A stretch of 64,000 nt of DNA from an uncultured Bacteroidales bacterium. GTDB taxonomy: Bacteria > Bacteroidota > Bacteroidia > Bacteroidales > Paludibacteraceae. Positions 1 through 8,484 of this stretch are shown piece by piece. Position 1 is the stretch's first letter. Each line of letters starts with the position of its first letter. A program made the translations under genes and the position numbers. The notes under the pieces are model-generated. The model searched no databases. It was given only the letters and a program-made list of their open reading frames with translations, and was not told the origin of the DNA. Where the stretch lies: the NCBI GenBank assembly GCA_946404495.1, contig CAMJDT010000002.1:25753-89752 (forward strand), read 5' to 3'.

Positions 1-2
1 TA

Positions 3-305
3 GAGGTGCAGCCCAAGTGCGTAATGATGGAGGATGTGGTTGGCCTCGTGTGCGAACACGAGAACGTCACGACCGCGGCGATCAGCGGCAAGTCGCGCAA
101 GAAGGAGATCGTCCGTGCCCGTCAGATGATCATCTGGCTGGCTAAGGAACTCACCGACCGCTCCTACGAGGACATTGGCAGACAGTTGGGCAAACGCACG
201 CACGCTACGATTCTGCACGCGCATCATTCTATGAACGACCAGATGAGTTACGACCCTATCTTGCGTCACGACCTGATGTTGCTCAAGAACGAACTGACCA
301 AATGA
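3..305 (+). CDS. dnaA: Chromosomal replication initiator DnaA, C-terminal end (partial)
   Basis: This is the end of a gene that begins before the window; the frame is open to the left edge. The 101 visible codons match DnaA domain IV, the helix-turn-helix domain that reads DnaA boxes at the origin. The helix around KEIVRARQMIIWLAKEL and the following IGRQLGKRTHATILHAH region correspond to the DnaA signature. At the base-reading motif the family usually has (R/K)DH(T/A)T; here the residues are RTHAT, so the conserved aspartate is a threonine. The stop overlaps the next start (ATGA, 302-305). A stand-alone protein with a DnaA_C domain cannot be excluded because the ATPase part is not visible. 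Confidence 0.75.
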   Translation, partial: EVQPKCVMMEDVVGLVCEHENVTTAAISGKSRKKEIVRARQMIIWLAKELTDRSYEDIGRQLGKRTHATILHAHHSMNDQMSYDPILRHDLMLLKNELTK

Positions 306-1300
306 GTATGCAGCGGGATCGACTCATATTCACAGGATTAGCGCTACTGTTGGTGGTGCTTTTTTTGTTGGATGTATGCAGCGGCAGCCGTTTCATCGCA
401 GCGTGGAAATACCTGTTCGGCGGCCTGAATGCGGATAGCGTAGACGCGCGTATCGTAATGAATATCCGTCTGCCGAAGGCTTTGACGGCCATCGTGGCGG
501 GTGCCGCCCTGTCGGTCAGCGGTCTGATGATGCAGACGCTCTTTCGCAACCCGCTTGCAGGCCCGTATATCCTCGGCGTATCGAGCGGTGCGGGTCTGGG
601 CGTAGCCCTCGTTACCATGTGCGGCACGGCGCTCGGCGCCACCTTCCTCATCGGTAAGTTCGGCATCGCTGTTGCCGCTATCGTAGGCGCCGTGTTGGTG
701 CTGATGACCGTTCTGGCTGCTGCACGCCGGGTCAAGAGTAACGTCAGCCTGCTCATCATTGGTATGATGTTCGGCTCGATCGCCGGCGCTTTCATCAACC
801 TCATTCAGAACTTTGCCAACCCCGACAGCCTCAAGCTCTTCATCGTCTGGACCTTCGGTTCGCTGACCAGCGTCGGATGGCCGGAACTGGCGGTGCTGAC
901 GGCTGTCTGCCTCGCGGCCGGCGGACTCTGCCTCTATCTTATCAAGCCCCTGAACGGCCTGCTCTTGGGCGAGAACTACGCCCGCGGCTTGGGTATTAGG
1001 GTGGAGCAGACGCGTTTTCTGATCGTCCTGGCTACGGGTCTTTTGGCCGGCAGCGTATCCGCTTTCTGCGGACCGATCGCTTTCATCGGTGTAGCCGTAC
1101 CGCATATCGCGCGCGGGGTCTATCAAACAAGCAACCACCGCAGGACTCTTCCTGCGGCGGCGCTTATCGGTGCGAATATCGTGCTCATCTGCGACCTTCT
1201 GACGTCGCTCGGCACCTATCCGCTGCCTATCTCCTCGGTGAGCGCGCTGTTCGGCGCTCCCCTCATCATCTGGATTATTCTGCGGCAAAAGGTATCTTAA
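302..1300 (+). CDS. FecCD-family ABC transporter permease
   Basis: The product is a 332-residue inner-membrane permease of the FecCD/BtuC family, which with an ATPase and a binding protein imports iron-siderophore, haem or cobalamin-type substrates. It is hydrophobic throughout, with about nine or ten predicted membrane segments. The family motif RNPLAGPYILGVSSGAGLG lies near residues 80-98 and FCGPIAFIGVAVPHIAR near 255-271. Translation can start at 302 or at the ATG at 308. It is coupled to dnaA by a 4-bp overlap. No ATPase or binding-protein gene follows, since the next gene is convergent and overlaps the 3' end by 26 bp. The substrate cannot be told from the sequence. Confidence 0.88.
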   Translation: MSMQRDRLIFTGLALLLVVLFLLDVCSGSRFIAAWKYLFGGLNADSVDARIVMNIRLPKALTAIVAGAALSVSGLMMQTLFRNPLAGPYILGVSSGAGLGVALVTMCGTALGATFLIGKFGIAVAAIVGAVLVLMTVLAAARRVKSNVSLLIIGMMFGSIAGAFINLIQNFANPDSLKLFIVWTFGSLTSVGWPELAVLTAVCLAAGGLCLYLIKPLNGLLLGENYARGLGIRVEQTRFLIVLATGLLAGSVSAFCGPIAFIGVAVPHIARGVYQTSNHRRTLPAAALIGANIVLICDLLTSLGTYPLPISSVSALFGAPLIIWIILRQKVS

Positions 1301-2768
1301 TGCCTCTCTCAAAGTTGACGGGACCGTTCTTGCGCATCCGTGCGGGCGAACTGGCTGCTCCGCCGTTTTGAATCGTTCCGCTCATGTGACATTTGACATT
1401 CTTGCCGCCACGCGTCGTGCCGGTCAGGGTCCATCCGTCGCTCTCGATAATCAGCGTTCCGCTTACGATCAACCACTCGGCAGCAGGCACGAGATAACCT
1501 TGGTCAAAATAGGACTTTGAGGTGAAATACAGCTCCGTACCGCCAATCTCCATCTCGGCATCATCGCGGTAGCCGGCCATTACCGTTCCCGGTTCCATCG
1601 TTCCGTTGATGGCGTATCTGCCTTCAGGAATAGTCGTTTGGTCGGTCGTGGTGAACAGGTAGATGTACATGAACGGTACGCAGGTGGTGTTCTCGCAGTT
1701 GAAGGTGAGATTGGCGTTGTAGGTCATGATTGTCCAATAGTTGAAGCCATAACTGCTGTAGGGCTTGTACTGGCTGATAGCGTAGTTGAACTCGATCTGA
1801 TTGGCAGCGGTGTAGTAATCCATCGGGCCGTTACCGTTGTCGGGTTCGGGGTAGTACTCGCTCACGGGTACTGGCGTCACGCCGCCGTGCTGGATGTCAC
1901 GACCGCCCTGAGTGCCGGCTACTACGGGCTTCTCCTCCACTTGCACGATCGGCTTGAAGTCTTCGCTGACGAACGCTACTACGGCGCAGTTATCGGCTAC
2001 CCAGCTGTCGCTGAGCGTCGTGGTGTACTCGGCGGTATAGAGCAGACGGCCTTCTGCATCTTGCGTCAGCTTCAGCGTATCGCCTAACGGTGCCGACAGG
2101 AACTCGCGTACGGCCGATACATGGCGGAACTCCTGCCAACCTGCGTACGTGTTGTCGTAGTCAGCCTGGTAGTCGATCATGCCGCTCTCCTTGATGACAG
2201 CGGTCAGCATCAATTCAATACTATCCACGGCTTTACCGATCTGACCGGAGACGGTCACCTTGAGTTGGCGCGTGGTGGGATCGTATTCGTTTGCAATCAC
2301 GCACGAAGCGTAGGTCTCGGTCGCGAATTTCGTCTTACTCATATCCGGCAGATAACCCGGGTGGAAGGGAATGGACGAACCGCGTGCTTTCTTACGGTCG
2401 ATGGCGATGTTGGGAGCTCCGCCCACTCTCAGCTTCGAGCAGATCTTCTTACTGCCGGCTACGGTGAAGTGGTCATCCTTATAGCCGTCGTGGTGCATCA
2501 GCAGGATCCAGTTGGGATCACCGTCCATGAAGGCGCTCACACAGTCCATGCCATAGGGGCAATAGCCGCAGTCCTGACCCGTGAACTCCTCGATGAGGTG
2601 TTTCATGGGGAAGGTGGCCTCTACTACCGGACCAAAACCGGTCTTACTCGTGTCGGTCTTCGTGGTGTCGGTTCCGTCCGGATCCGGCGTCGGTTCGTTT
2701 TGGGGTTTGCAACCCGCAATGCCTGCCATCAGTACGATGGAAAGCAGGTACAAAAAGGTCTTTTTCAT
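1275..2768 (-). CDS. Omp28-related lipoprotein with thioredoxin-like CXXC motif
   Basis: This 497-residue protein starts with a lipoprotein signal (lipobox LMAGIAGC, Cys20) and a Thr/Asp-rich linker to about residue 45. Next comes EEFTGQDCGYCPYG, the hallmark of Omp28-related outer-membrane lipoproteins, with a redox-type Cys67-X-X-Cys70. The N-terminal half looks thioredoxin-like. The C-terminal half (about 310-497) is rich in beta-strand residues and I do not recognise it. It is the last gene of a five-gene operon starting at 6389 and shares the CXXC lipoprotein theme with the product of 3410-4240. Its 3' end overlaps the convergent permease. Thiol-disulfide chemistry at the outer membrane is an inference. 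Confidence 0.75.
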   Translation of the reverse strand: MKKTFLYLLSIVLMAGIAGCKPQNEPTPDPDGTDTTKTDTSKTGFGPVVEATFPMKHLIEEFTGQDCGYCPYGMDCVSAFMDGDPNWILLMHHDGYKDDHFTVAGSKKICSKLRVGGAPNIAIDRKKARGSSIPFHPGYLPDMSKTKFATETYASCVIANEYDPTTRQLKVTVSGQIGKAVDSIELMLTAVIKESGMIDYQADYDNTYAGWQEFRHVSAVREFLSAPLGDTLKLTQDAEGRLLYTAEYTTTLSDSWVADNCAVVAFVSEDFKPIVQVEEKPVVAGTQGGRDIQHGGVTPVPVSEYYPEPDNGNGPMDYYTAANQIEFNYAISQYKPYSSYGFNYWTIMTYNANLTFNCENTTCVPFMYIYLFTTTDQTTIPEGRYAINGTMEPGTVMAGYRDDAEMEIGGTELYFTSKSYFDQGYLVPAAEWLIVSGTLIIESDGWTLTGTTRGGKNVKCHMSGTIQNGGAASSPARMRKNGPVNFERGIKIPFAAE

Positions 2769-2777
2769 AAGCGTATC

Positions 2778-3368
2778 TTATTTTACAATCATTTTCTTAC
2801 CACCTACGATGTACATGCCTGCGGGCAGTCCCTCCGTCGTGTTGTCGGTGCGCAGCTGCTGTCCGAAGAGCGTATAGACACCTTGCGGAGCCTTGCTGTC
2901 GGCCTCTACATCCTCAATTCCGCTACCTTCATATACGAAGTGCACGATGAGTTGCTTCTGCACCGTGCCGTCCGAGAAGAGATAGCGTACCGCTACGTTG
3001 GCGCCCGAAGCCTTGGGCGTGAAGTGTACGTACCAGTTCTGCGGACCGCTCCACGTGCTTGCGTCAAACGCTGCACGGTCGGCTGTCTCACCGTTGCCGG
3101 CGCGGCAGTCGCCTCCGCAGCAGAACTCATCCTCCATACCCTCCTCCGAGCGGAAGATGCTTACGGCCAATGCCTCCGTGGTCACCAGGATCGTACCCTC
3201 CACCTTCATCTGCATCTCATCGGTCAGGGGATTCACCGTAGCTTCGTTCACTACGATCTCCAGGCTGTCGCCCGATATCTCGCCGTAGCCCGTCACGTTA
3301 ATAATCAATCCGGCCTGCGCACTCACTGCGAGCGCTGCGCCGAGAATAAGCGTAAATAGTTTCTTCAT
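2778..3368 (-). CDS. Secreted protein with type IX secretion C-terminal domain
   Basis: About 196 residues with a Sec signal peptide (MKKLFTLILGAALAVSAQA). The C-terminal 35 residues, with GVYTLFGQQL and LPAGMYIVGGKK, form a type A sorting domain recognised by the type IX secretion system, so the protein should cross the outer membrane. The central part has an unusual Cys cluster (FCCGGDC) and no family I know. I place the start at 3368; an in-frame ATG at 3374 is also possible. It lies between two Omp28-type lipoprotein genes, with a run of 7-bp repeats (3381-3408) just upstream. The Cys cluster makes it a plausible redox client of the neighbours, which is inference. Confidence 0.7.
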   Translation of the reverse strand: MKKLFTLILGAALAVSAQAGLIINVTGYGEISGDSLEIVVNEATVNPLTDEMQMKVEGTILVTTEALAVSIFRSEEGMEDEFCCGGDCRAGNGETADRAAFDASTWSGPQNWYVHFTPKASGANVAVRYLFSDGTVQKQLIVHFVYEGSGIEDVEADSKAPQGVYTLFGQQLRTDNTTEGLPAGMYIVGGKKMIVK

Positions 3369-3380
3369 ATGCATATAAAT

Positions 3381-3408
3381 CTTAAATCTTAAATCTTAAA
3401 TCTTAAAT
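3381..3408. repeat. 7-bp tandem repeat (cttaaat x4)
   Basis: Four exact copies of cttaaat fill the gap between the lipoprotein gene stop at 3410 and the next start. This is one of eleven short tandem arrays at gene junctions or inside genes in this window. Confidence 0.9.
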
Positions 3409-3409
3409 G

Positions 3410-4240
3410 CTATAACTGTAGCGCTCCTTTCGCTGCAGTTATAGCCTTCCGTGTCTCCTCGTCGATGAGCACCGCCACGATTCGGCAGTTCTTCCGTACC
3501 CACTTGTCGCTCAGCGTATAGATGCCTTCTTTGGTCAGCATCTCGCCATTCGGGAACGTGACCGCTTCGCCCCAGTCACCGTTGAGCGAGGCACGCAGCA
3601 TGTGGTTGTGCACGTACTCGAGATTGGTCGATCCGTCCGGCATGTTTTGGGCGCCTACGATGCTGTCCTCCGTTACCCACAGCATCAGCCGGCAGGGCTT
3701 TATGTCGCTTGATTTGGGCGACAAGTACACCGTTACCTTGACTTCGTTCTCCCCCTCACCCGCTTCCACAGCGGTAGCGATCGCTACGGTAGCCGTGTCA
3801 TTGCGGTGCGCAAGCAACTGGGCTGCCCAACTCGTCTGGTCGGTGAAGTAGGTGCCGTCCTCCGAGGCTGTGATATTGAGATTGCCCGTCGGGAAAGGCG
3901 TAGTCGGCTGGCCGTCCATAAAACGGTAATAGACATCCGCCTCGGCACAGGTGTAGTCGTACTTGGCGCTCGCCTTGGTGAAAGGATTGCTCTTGGGGTG
4001 CATGGCGACGACGATGAGGTTGTCGTACAGCTGCTCCAACTCGTGGGCTGTCTGCGCCGCCTTGGGGCAGTTGACGCAGCCTACGCCCGTATACTCGATG
4101 AGCAGCTGCCCGCGGGCATTCGTGGCCATAGGTTGCGGATCCAAGGCAATGAGGCGATCCTTCTCGCTTATCACCTCGCAGCCCGCGATCAGCACTATGG
4201 CGAGCAGCAACCATATACTATGTCGTATCGTCCTTACCAT
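3410..4240 (-). CDS. Omp28-related lipoprotein with CXXC motif
   Basis: A 276-residue lipoprotein (lipobox LIAGC, Cys21). The segment IEYTGVGCVNCPKAAQTAHEL carries Cys55-X-X-Cys58 in the position typical of Omp28-related and thioredoxin-fold proteins, followed by a thioredoxin-like stretch to about residue 115 and a beta-rich C-terminal half. It is shorter than, but clearly related in plan to, the protein at 1275-2768, and the DKWVRKNCRIVAV tail matches the DSWVADNCAVVAF region there. The start overlaps the end of the upstream DUF6029 gene by 7 bp, so the two are translationally coupled. The exact reaction is unknown. Confidence 0.75.
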   Translation of the reverse strand: MVRTIRHSIWLLLAIVLIAGCEVISEKDRLIALDPQPMATNARGQLLIEYTGVGCVNCPKAAQTAHELEQLYDNLIVVAMHPKSNPFTKASAKYDYTCAEADVYYRFMDGQPTTPFPTGNLNITASEDGTYFTDQTSWAAQLLAHRNDTATVAIATAVEAGEGENEVKVTVYLSPKSSDIKPCRLMLWVTEDSIVGAQNMPDGSTNLEYVHNHMLRASLNGDWGEAVTFPNGEMLTKEGIYTLSDKWVRKNCRIVAVLIDEETRKAITAAKGALQL

Positions 4241-5913
4241 GTATAGGTATAACTTAGGTTCACTCCTTTCTGTGCCGGCACATAGCGGCAGACGCCTCCC
4301 GCGCAGTTGTATCCGGCTCTTGTGCGGGCAAATCCCGCCATCAGGCGGTGCGCACCTTTCTGGTAGGTCACGTTCACCTGATAGTAATTGAGTTTGCGTG
4401 CCGCGTCCGTACCGCCTATATTATAGGTGTCGGACAGGGTCAGCATCAGCTGCTTATAGAGCGACAACTCATATAGCGCGTGCAACCATTGGCCCTCGTC
4501 TTGCTTGGTAAAGAGGTACTGCAACTCGGCGCGCATCTGTACGTTGCTTGTGATGGCCCACTTCACATCCGCTACCGCTATGCCGGCGCGAATCAGGTCG
4601 CCGTGACCTTCCACCACCTGTTTGTTGTAGGTCTGATACATCAGCATCGCGTTCAGGCTCCACTGCTTGGTCAGTTTCTTATTCAGCTCCAGGTTGATAT
4701 CCGTGTAGTAGGCCTCCTTGCTCATGCCGATCCAACTGCCCTCCTTGAGTCCGCGTACGAGGGCGGCACTGAGTTTCAGGGTCGTGCCGTACTTACCTCC
4801 CATCTTGGTCTTGCGTTTCCAGGTATAGCGTATCTCGCCTTGGAACGCCCACTCACCCTGCATCTGCGTAGCGTAGGGGTAGAGTGCCGCAAGCGCGTAG
4901 GTGTGCTGCGTCGTGAAGGCCGGCAGGTAATTGATCATGCCGGAGGTGCCCGTCAGGTTGTGGTCGCTGCGGAATGACATATTCTCGCTGCGCTTGGCTT
5001 GCACCAGCACGGCCATACCGCTCTGCGAATAACTCAGCGACAGCAGTAGGGCATCGCCCTTTTTATAACTGAAATGGTTGTCCTGACTGGGGTCGTTGGC
5101 CTTATAGGCATATTCGGCTAAGGCGCTCCAACCCTTCATCTGGAACTGCGCGCGGGCATCCCAGGCACCTACCCAGCGAGGCAGGTTGTACATCGTCGGA
5201 TAGATCATCCCGCCGGCTACGTAAGCGTCGGCGATGACGGTGTCGCGCTGCTGGTACTTGCTGACCCACGAGGCGCCGATCATTAGGTTGGCGCCCGCCT
5301 CCTGCATCCGCTCGGACCACTCGTCGATATTCATCTCCACATTGGCGCCGAGTACGGCGTCCTGCTTATAGTTGAAGCCCCAGGCTTTGTCGTCGTACAT
5401 ATGCCAGTACCGCCGCTGCTTGCCGCCTATCATCTCGAGCCTTAGACCCCGATAGGGCGTCAGCTCTAATTTGCCGCCGCGGAGCGCATTATCCACGCCG
5501 AGGTTTCGGTCTTCGTATAATCGTAGTATCAGTCCCGAACCGAACTGACTATATACATCGCCTACGGTCAGTTGCCCCCAAGCCCAGCGACCCTGCACCC
5601 AAATATTACCCACGCCCGCGCCCGCGAAGGCAGCCTCGTAGCCGGGTAGGGGTTTGAGTGTCAACTCACCCCTGAGGCCGGCCGATACATAGCGCGAATG
5701 GATGGCGAGGTCGAGGTAACTGTTGCTCAGGTACGGGAAGTCCGGCTCCGGTGCACCGATGGCCGAATCCGCCAAGGCAAACAGTCCCGTGTGCTGAATC
5801 GCACCCGTCACCGTTACCTTATCCTGCTGCTCTTTCTCCACAGCCTCCTCTGCCCGCAGCGGTAGCGCTACCAGCAGCATCACAATACCATATGTCAGCC
5901 CTCTCAGTCTCAC
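4234..5913 (-). CDS. DUF6029 family outer-membrane beta-barrel protein
   Basis: A 559-residue protein with a Sec signal (cleavage likely after residue 21, LPLRA). The rest alternates polar and hydrophobic residues in beta strands and ends in an aromatic residue (VNLSYTYTW), as outer-membrane barrels do. Features such as VGDVYSQFGSGLILRLYEDRN match my memory of the DUF6029 family in Bacteroidota, whose function is not established. It overlaps its upstream thioredoxin gene by 4 bp and its downstream lipoprotein gene by 7 bp, so the three are probably made together. A pore or platform for the periplasmic and surface redox proteins of this operon is a reasonable guess only. Confidence 0.75.
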   Translation of the reverse strand: MRLRGLTYGIVMLLVALPLRAEEAVEKEQQDKVTVTGAIQHTGLFALADSAIGAPEPDFPYLSNSYLDLAIHSRYVSAGLRGELTLKPLPGYEAAFAGAGVGNIWVQGRWAWGQLTVGDVYSQFGSGLILRLYEDRNLGVDNALRGGKLELTPYRGLRLEMIGGKQRRYWHMYDDKAWGFNYKQDAVLGANVEMNIDEWSERMQEAGANLMIGASWVSKYQQRDTVIADAYVAGGMIYPTMYNLPRWVGAWDARAQFQMKGWSALAEYAYKANDPSQDNHFSYKKGDALLLSLSYSQSGMAVLVQAKRSENMSFRSDHNLTGTSGMINYLPAFTTQHTYALAALYPYATQMQGEWAFQGEIRYTWKRKTKMGGKYGTTLKLSAALVRGLKEGSWIGMSKEAYYTDINLELNKKLTKQWSLNAMLMYQTYNKQVVEGHGDLIRAGIAVADVKWAITSNVQMRAELQYLFTKQDEGQWLHALYELSLYKQLMLTLSDTYNIGGTDAARKLNYYQVNVTYQKGAHRLMAGFARTRAGYNCAGGVCRYVPAQKGVNLSYTYTW

Positions 5914-6389
5914 ATCTTTTTCAATAACTCATAGAGCTCTTCTTCCTGCCCGTCTGTATACCCCTGGTGGTTCTCCACGATCTTACCCTTGCCGTCGATG
6001 ACGAACACGTGAGGCACTTCCTGCACGTTCATCGCGCGCTTGAGCGTCCAGTCGGGGTCGAGCAGCACCTCGTACTCCCAACCGAAACCGTTCACCATCG
6101 GCCGAACCTTCTGGGCGTCCTGACCCTGGTCGATGCTCACCAGAATAATGCGCACCCCCGTCTCGTCCTGCCAGTCGGCGTACTCCTCGTGGATCGCCTT
6201 CAGTTCGCGGATGCAGGGTTTGCAGTACGTGGCGAAGAAGGAGATGACGATCGGCCGACCGTTGTTGCTCAGTTGACCTACGTCCACCGTCTTACCGTTA
6301 ATATCCTTCAGTTGCACAGCCGGCAACTGGGCGTAACTCGCGCCCGCGATCCCTGCTATCAGGAGCATTGTCATCAGAATTCGTTTCAT
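5910..6389 (-). CDS. TlpA-like periplasmic thioredoxin
   Basis: A 159-residue exported thioredoxin-fold protein. Residues 1-20 (ending GASYA) are a signal peptide, and the redox motif is FFATYCKPC (Cys56, Cys59), followed by a cis-Pro segment EVPHVFVIDGKGKIV. Such proteins reduce or oxidise disulfides outside the cytoplasm. The start is set at 6389, not the earlier in-frame ATG at 6449, because the upstream stretch is a promoter with a predicted transcript start near 6414. It is the first gene of a five-gene operon with two more CXXC proteins. It lacks the N-terminal domain seen in longer Bacteroidota TlpA proteins. Confidence 0.87.
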   Translation of the reverse strand: MKRILMTMLLIAGIAGASYAQLPAVQLKDINGKTVDVGQLSNNGRPIVISFFATYCKPCIRELKAIHEEYADWQDETGVRIILVSIDQGQDAQKVRPMVNGFGWEYEVLLDPDWTLKRAMNVQEVPHVFVIDGKGKIVENHQGYTDGQEEELYELLKKM

Positions 6390-6418
6390 TGTTTTGGCCT
6401 GTTTTTCGTTTGACGCCG

Positions 6419-6450
6419 CAAAAGTACAAAAAAAAAACGAAATACGCAAA
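6419..6450 (-). promoter_or_regulatory. Promoter of the thioredoxin/DUF6029/Omp28 operon
   Basis: On the minus strand, TTTG (6450-6447) is followed after 20 bp by TAnnTTTG (6426-6419). The -33 element is extended as TTTGCGTATTTCG and the spacer is a T tract. The predicted start near 6414 leaves a leader of about 25 nt. The -33 region lies inside the groL terminator hairpin. Confidence 0.8.
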
Positions 6451-6469
6451 TTTTTTTTACGTATTTCGT
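6427..6469 (-). terminator. Rho-independent terminator of groL
   Basis: Downstream of groL on the minus strand, a 10-bp stem (6469-6460 with 6446-6437; arms CGAAATACG and CGTATTTCG) with an AT-rich 13-nt loop is followed by ten T residues. This is the classic intrinsic terminator form. The loop and descending arm carry the -33 region of the next promoter and the T tract is that promoter's spacer. Confidence 0.82.
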
Positions 6470-6488
6470 CTTTTCTATGTGATTTTTT

Positions 6489-8111
6489 TTACATCATACC
6501 GCCTGCGGGCATTGCCGGAGCTGCGGGATGCTCTTCTTTGATGTCGGTGATGACGCATTCGGTGGTGAGGAACATACCGGCGATACTTGCGGCGTTCTCC
6601 AGTGCCACGCGGGCTACCTTGGCGGGATCTACCACGCCGGCCTTCTTCAGGTCTTCGTATTCGTCCTTGCGGGCGTTGTAACCGAAGTCACCCTTGCCTT
6701 GGCGCACCTTATCCACTACTACGGCTCCTTCCTTACCGGCGTTCATGACGATCTGACGCAGCGGTTCCTCGATGGCGCGACGCACGATCTCAATACCGGT
6801 CTGTTCGTCCTCGTTGTCACCCTTGAGGTTCACGAGCACTTCCTGTGCACGGATGTATGCTACGCCGCCGCCGGGCACGATACCCTCTTCGATCGCGGCA
6901 CGTGTGGCGCTCAACGCGTCATCTACGCGGTCTTTCTTCTCCTTCATCTCCACCTCCGATGCAGCGCCTACATTCAGTTGGGCTACGCCGCCGGCGAGTT
7001 TGGCCAGACGCTCCTGCAGTTTCTCCTTGTCGTAAGACGACTTGGTAGCTGCGATCTGCGCCTTGATCTGATTGATGCGGGCAGCGATAGCTTCCTTGTC
7101 GCCGGCGCCGTTCACAATCGTCGTGTTGTCCTTGGCTACGGTGATCGTCTCGGCCGTTCCGAGCATATCGATCGTAGCGTTCTCCAGTTGGATACCCTTC
7201 TCCTCGCTGATGACCGTTCCGCCGGTCAGGATCGCGATGTCCTCAAGCATCTCTTTTCTTCTGTCACCGAATCCCGGAGCCTTCACGGCGCAGATCTTCA
7301 ACTGTGCACGGAGACGATTCACTACCAACGTCGTCAGTGCCTCGCTATCCACGTCCTCGGCGATGATGAGCAACGGACGACCGCTCTGTACGGCAGGTTC
7401 CAATACGGGCAACAGCTCCTTGAGGTTGCTGATCTTCTTGTCGTAGATCAGGATATACGGTTTATCCATCTCTGCCTCCATGGTTTCGGTATTGGTCACG
7501 AAGTAGGGGCTGATATAGCCGCGGTCGAACTGCATACCTTGTACCACGTCGATGGTCGTGTCCATTCCTTTGGCTTCGCCAATGGTGATGACGCCGTCCT
7601 TCGATACCTTACGCATCGCGTCGGCGATGAGTTTACCGATCTCTGCATCGTTGTTGGCCGAAACGGTAGCTACCTGCTCGATCTTATCGAAGTCATTGCC
7701 TACCTCTTCGCTCTGCTCTTTGATATGCGTTACCACAGCCTTCACGGCCTTGTCGATACCGCGTTTCAGATCCATCGGATTGGCTCCGGCGGTCACGTTC
7801 TTCAGACCTACGCCTACGATGGCTTGTGCCAGTACGGTCGCCGTCGTCGTGCCGTCGCCGGCCTGATCACCCGTCTTCGAGGCTACCTCCTTCACGAGCT
7901 GTGCACCTAAGTTCTCCCGTGCATCGGGCAACTCAATCTCTTTGGCTACCGTCACACCGTCCTTGGTGATATGCGGAGCTCCGTATTTGCGGTCTATGAT
8001 TACATTGCGACCCTTAGGGCCTAACGTTACTTTCACGGCGTCTGCCAATTGGTCCACACCGCGTTTCAAGGCATCACGCGCCTCAATATTGTACATCAAT
8101 TCTTTTGCCAT
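6489..8111 (-). CDS. groL: Chaperonin GroEL (Hsp60)
   Basis: A 540-residue type I chaperonin of normal length, which forms the double-ring folding chamber in the cytoplasm with GroES and uses ATP. The N-terminus [20 protein letters not shown], the [10 protein letters not shown] and [13 protein letters not shown]-site segments, the signature [18 protein letters not shown] and the Gly-Met-rich tail ending GGMM are all present. It lies 54 bp after groES. An 8-bp tandem repeat fills that gap. I see no CIRCE (TTAGCACTC) operator nearby, so heat control must use another route if it exists. Confidence 0.98.
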   Translation of the reverse strand: MAKELMYNIEARDALKRGVDQLADAVKVTLGPKGRNVIIDRKYGAPHITKDGVTVAKEIELPDARENLGAQLVKEVASKTGDQAGDGTTTATVLAQAIVGVGLKNVTAGANPMDLKRGIDKAVKAVVTHIKEQSEEVGNDFDKIEQVATVSANNDAEIGKLIADAMRKVSKDGVITIGEAKGMDTTIDVVQGMQFDRGYISPYFVTNTETMEAEMDKPYILIYDKKISNLKELLPVLEPAVQSGRPLLIIAEDVDSEALTTLVVNRLRAQLKICAVKAPGFGDRRKEMLEDIAILTGGTVISEEKGIQLENATIDMLGTAETITVAKDNTTIVNGAGDKEAIAARINQIKAQIAATKSSYDKEKLQERLAKLAGGVAQLNVGAASEVEMKEKKDRVDDALSATRAAIEEGIVPGGGVAYIRAQEVLVNLKGDNEDEQTGIEIVRRAIEEPLRQIVMNAGKEGAVVVDKVRQGKGDFGYNARKDEYEDLKKAGVVDPAKVARVALENAASIAGMFLTTECVITDIKEEHPAAPAMPAGGMM

Positions 8112-8129
8112 AGTTCTTGATTTTTTTAT

Positions 8130-8161
8130 CTAGTGCACTAGTGTTCTAGTGCTCTAGTGTT
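8130..8161. repeat. 8-bp tandem repeat between groES and groL
   Basis: Four copies of ctagtg plus two variable bases (ca, tt, ct, tt) lie between groES and groL, just before the groL start. The period is 8 bp rather than the 7 bp common elsewhere in this window. Confidence 0.85.
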
Positions 8162-8165
8162 CTAA

Positions 8166-8441
8166 TTATCCGATTACTGCCAAGACGTCCGCCTGTCTCA
8201 TGATAAGGTATTTCTCGCCGTCGAGTTCCAGCTCCGTGCCGGCATATTTGCCGTACAGCACCTGGTCACCCGTCTTGAGTACCATTTGTTCGTCTTTCGT
8301 TCCCTGACCTACAGCCAGTACTTCGCCGCGCAGGGGTTTCTCTTTGGCGTTGTCGGGAATGATTATACCCGCCTTCGTCGTCGTCTCAGCCGCTACCGGT
8401 TTCACCAGCACGCGGTCTGCCAATGGTTTGATGTTTGTCAT
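8166..8441 (-). CDS. groES: Co-chaperonin GroES (Hsp10)
   Basis: A 91-residue GroES, the heptameric lid of the GroEL chamber. The N-terminus [15 protein letters not shown] and the segments [12 protein letters not shown] (mobile-loop region) and [13 protein letters not shown] are diagnostic. I start it at the ATG at 8441; an upstream in-frame ATG at 8453 would add four residues encoded by repeat-derived sequence. It precedes groL in the usual order. Only 22 bp separate it from an upstream secreted nuclease gene on the same strand, and I see no separate promoter in that gap. Confidence 0.97.
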   Translation of the reverse strand: MTNIKPLADRVLVKPVAAETTTKAGIIIPDNAKEKPLRGEVLAVGQGTKDEQMVLKTGDQVLYGKYAGTELELDGEKYLIMRQADVLAVIG

Positions 8442-8449
8442 ATTAAATA

Positions 8450-8484
8450 TCAATTATCAATTATCAATTTTCAATTTTCAATTC
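8450..8484. repeat. 7-bp tandem repeat (tcaatta/tcaattt x5)
   Basis: Five 7-bp units (tcaatta twice, tcaattt twice, tcaattc) span the groES leader and the last codons of the upstream nuclease gene, so the final residues of that protein are encoded by the repeat. Confidence 0.9.

Noticed and set aside
1..400. Origin of replication next to dnaA
   Set aside because: The next gene overlaps the dnaA stop codon, and no AT-rich region with DnaA boxes is in the window. An origin upstream of dnaA would be outside.
6528..7910. A 460-codon plus-strand ORF opposite groL
   Set aside because: It is the mirror of the highly biased groL codons; groL itself is unmistakable.
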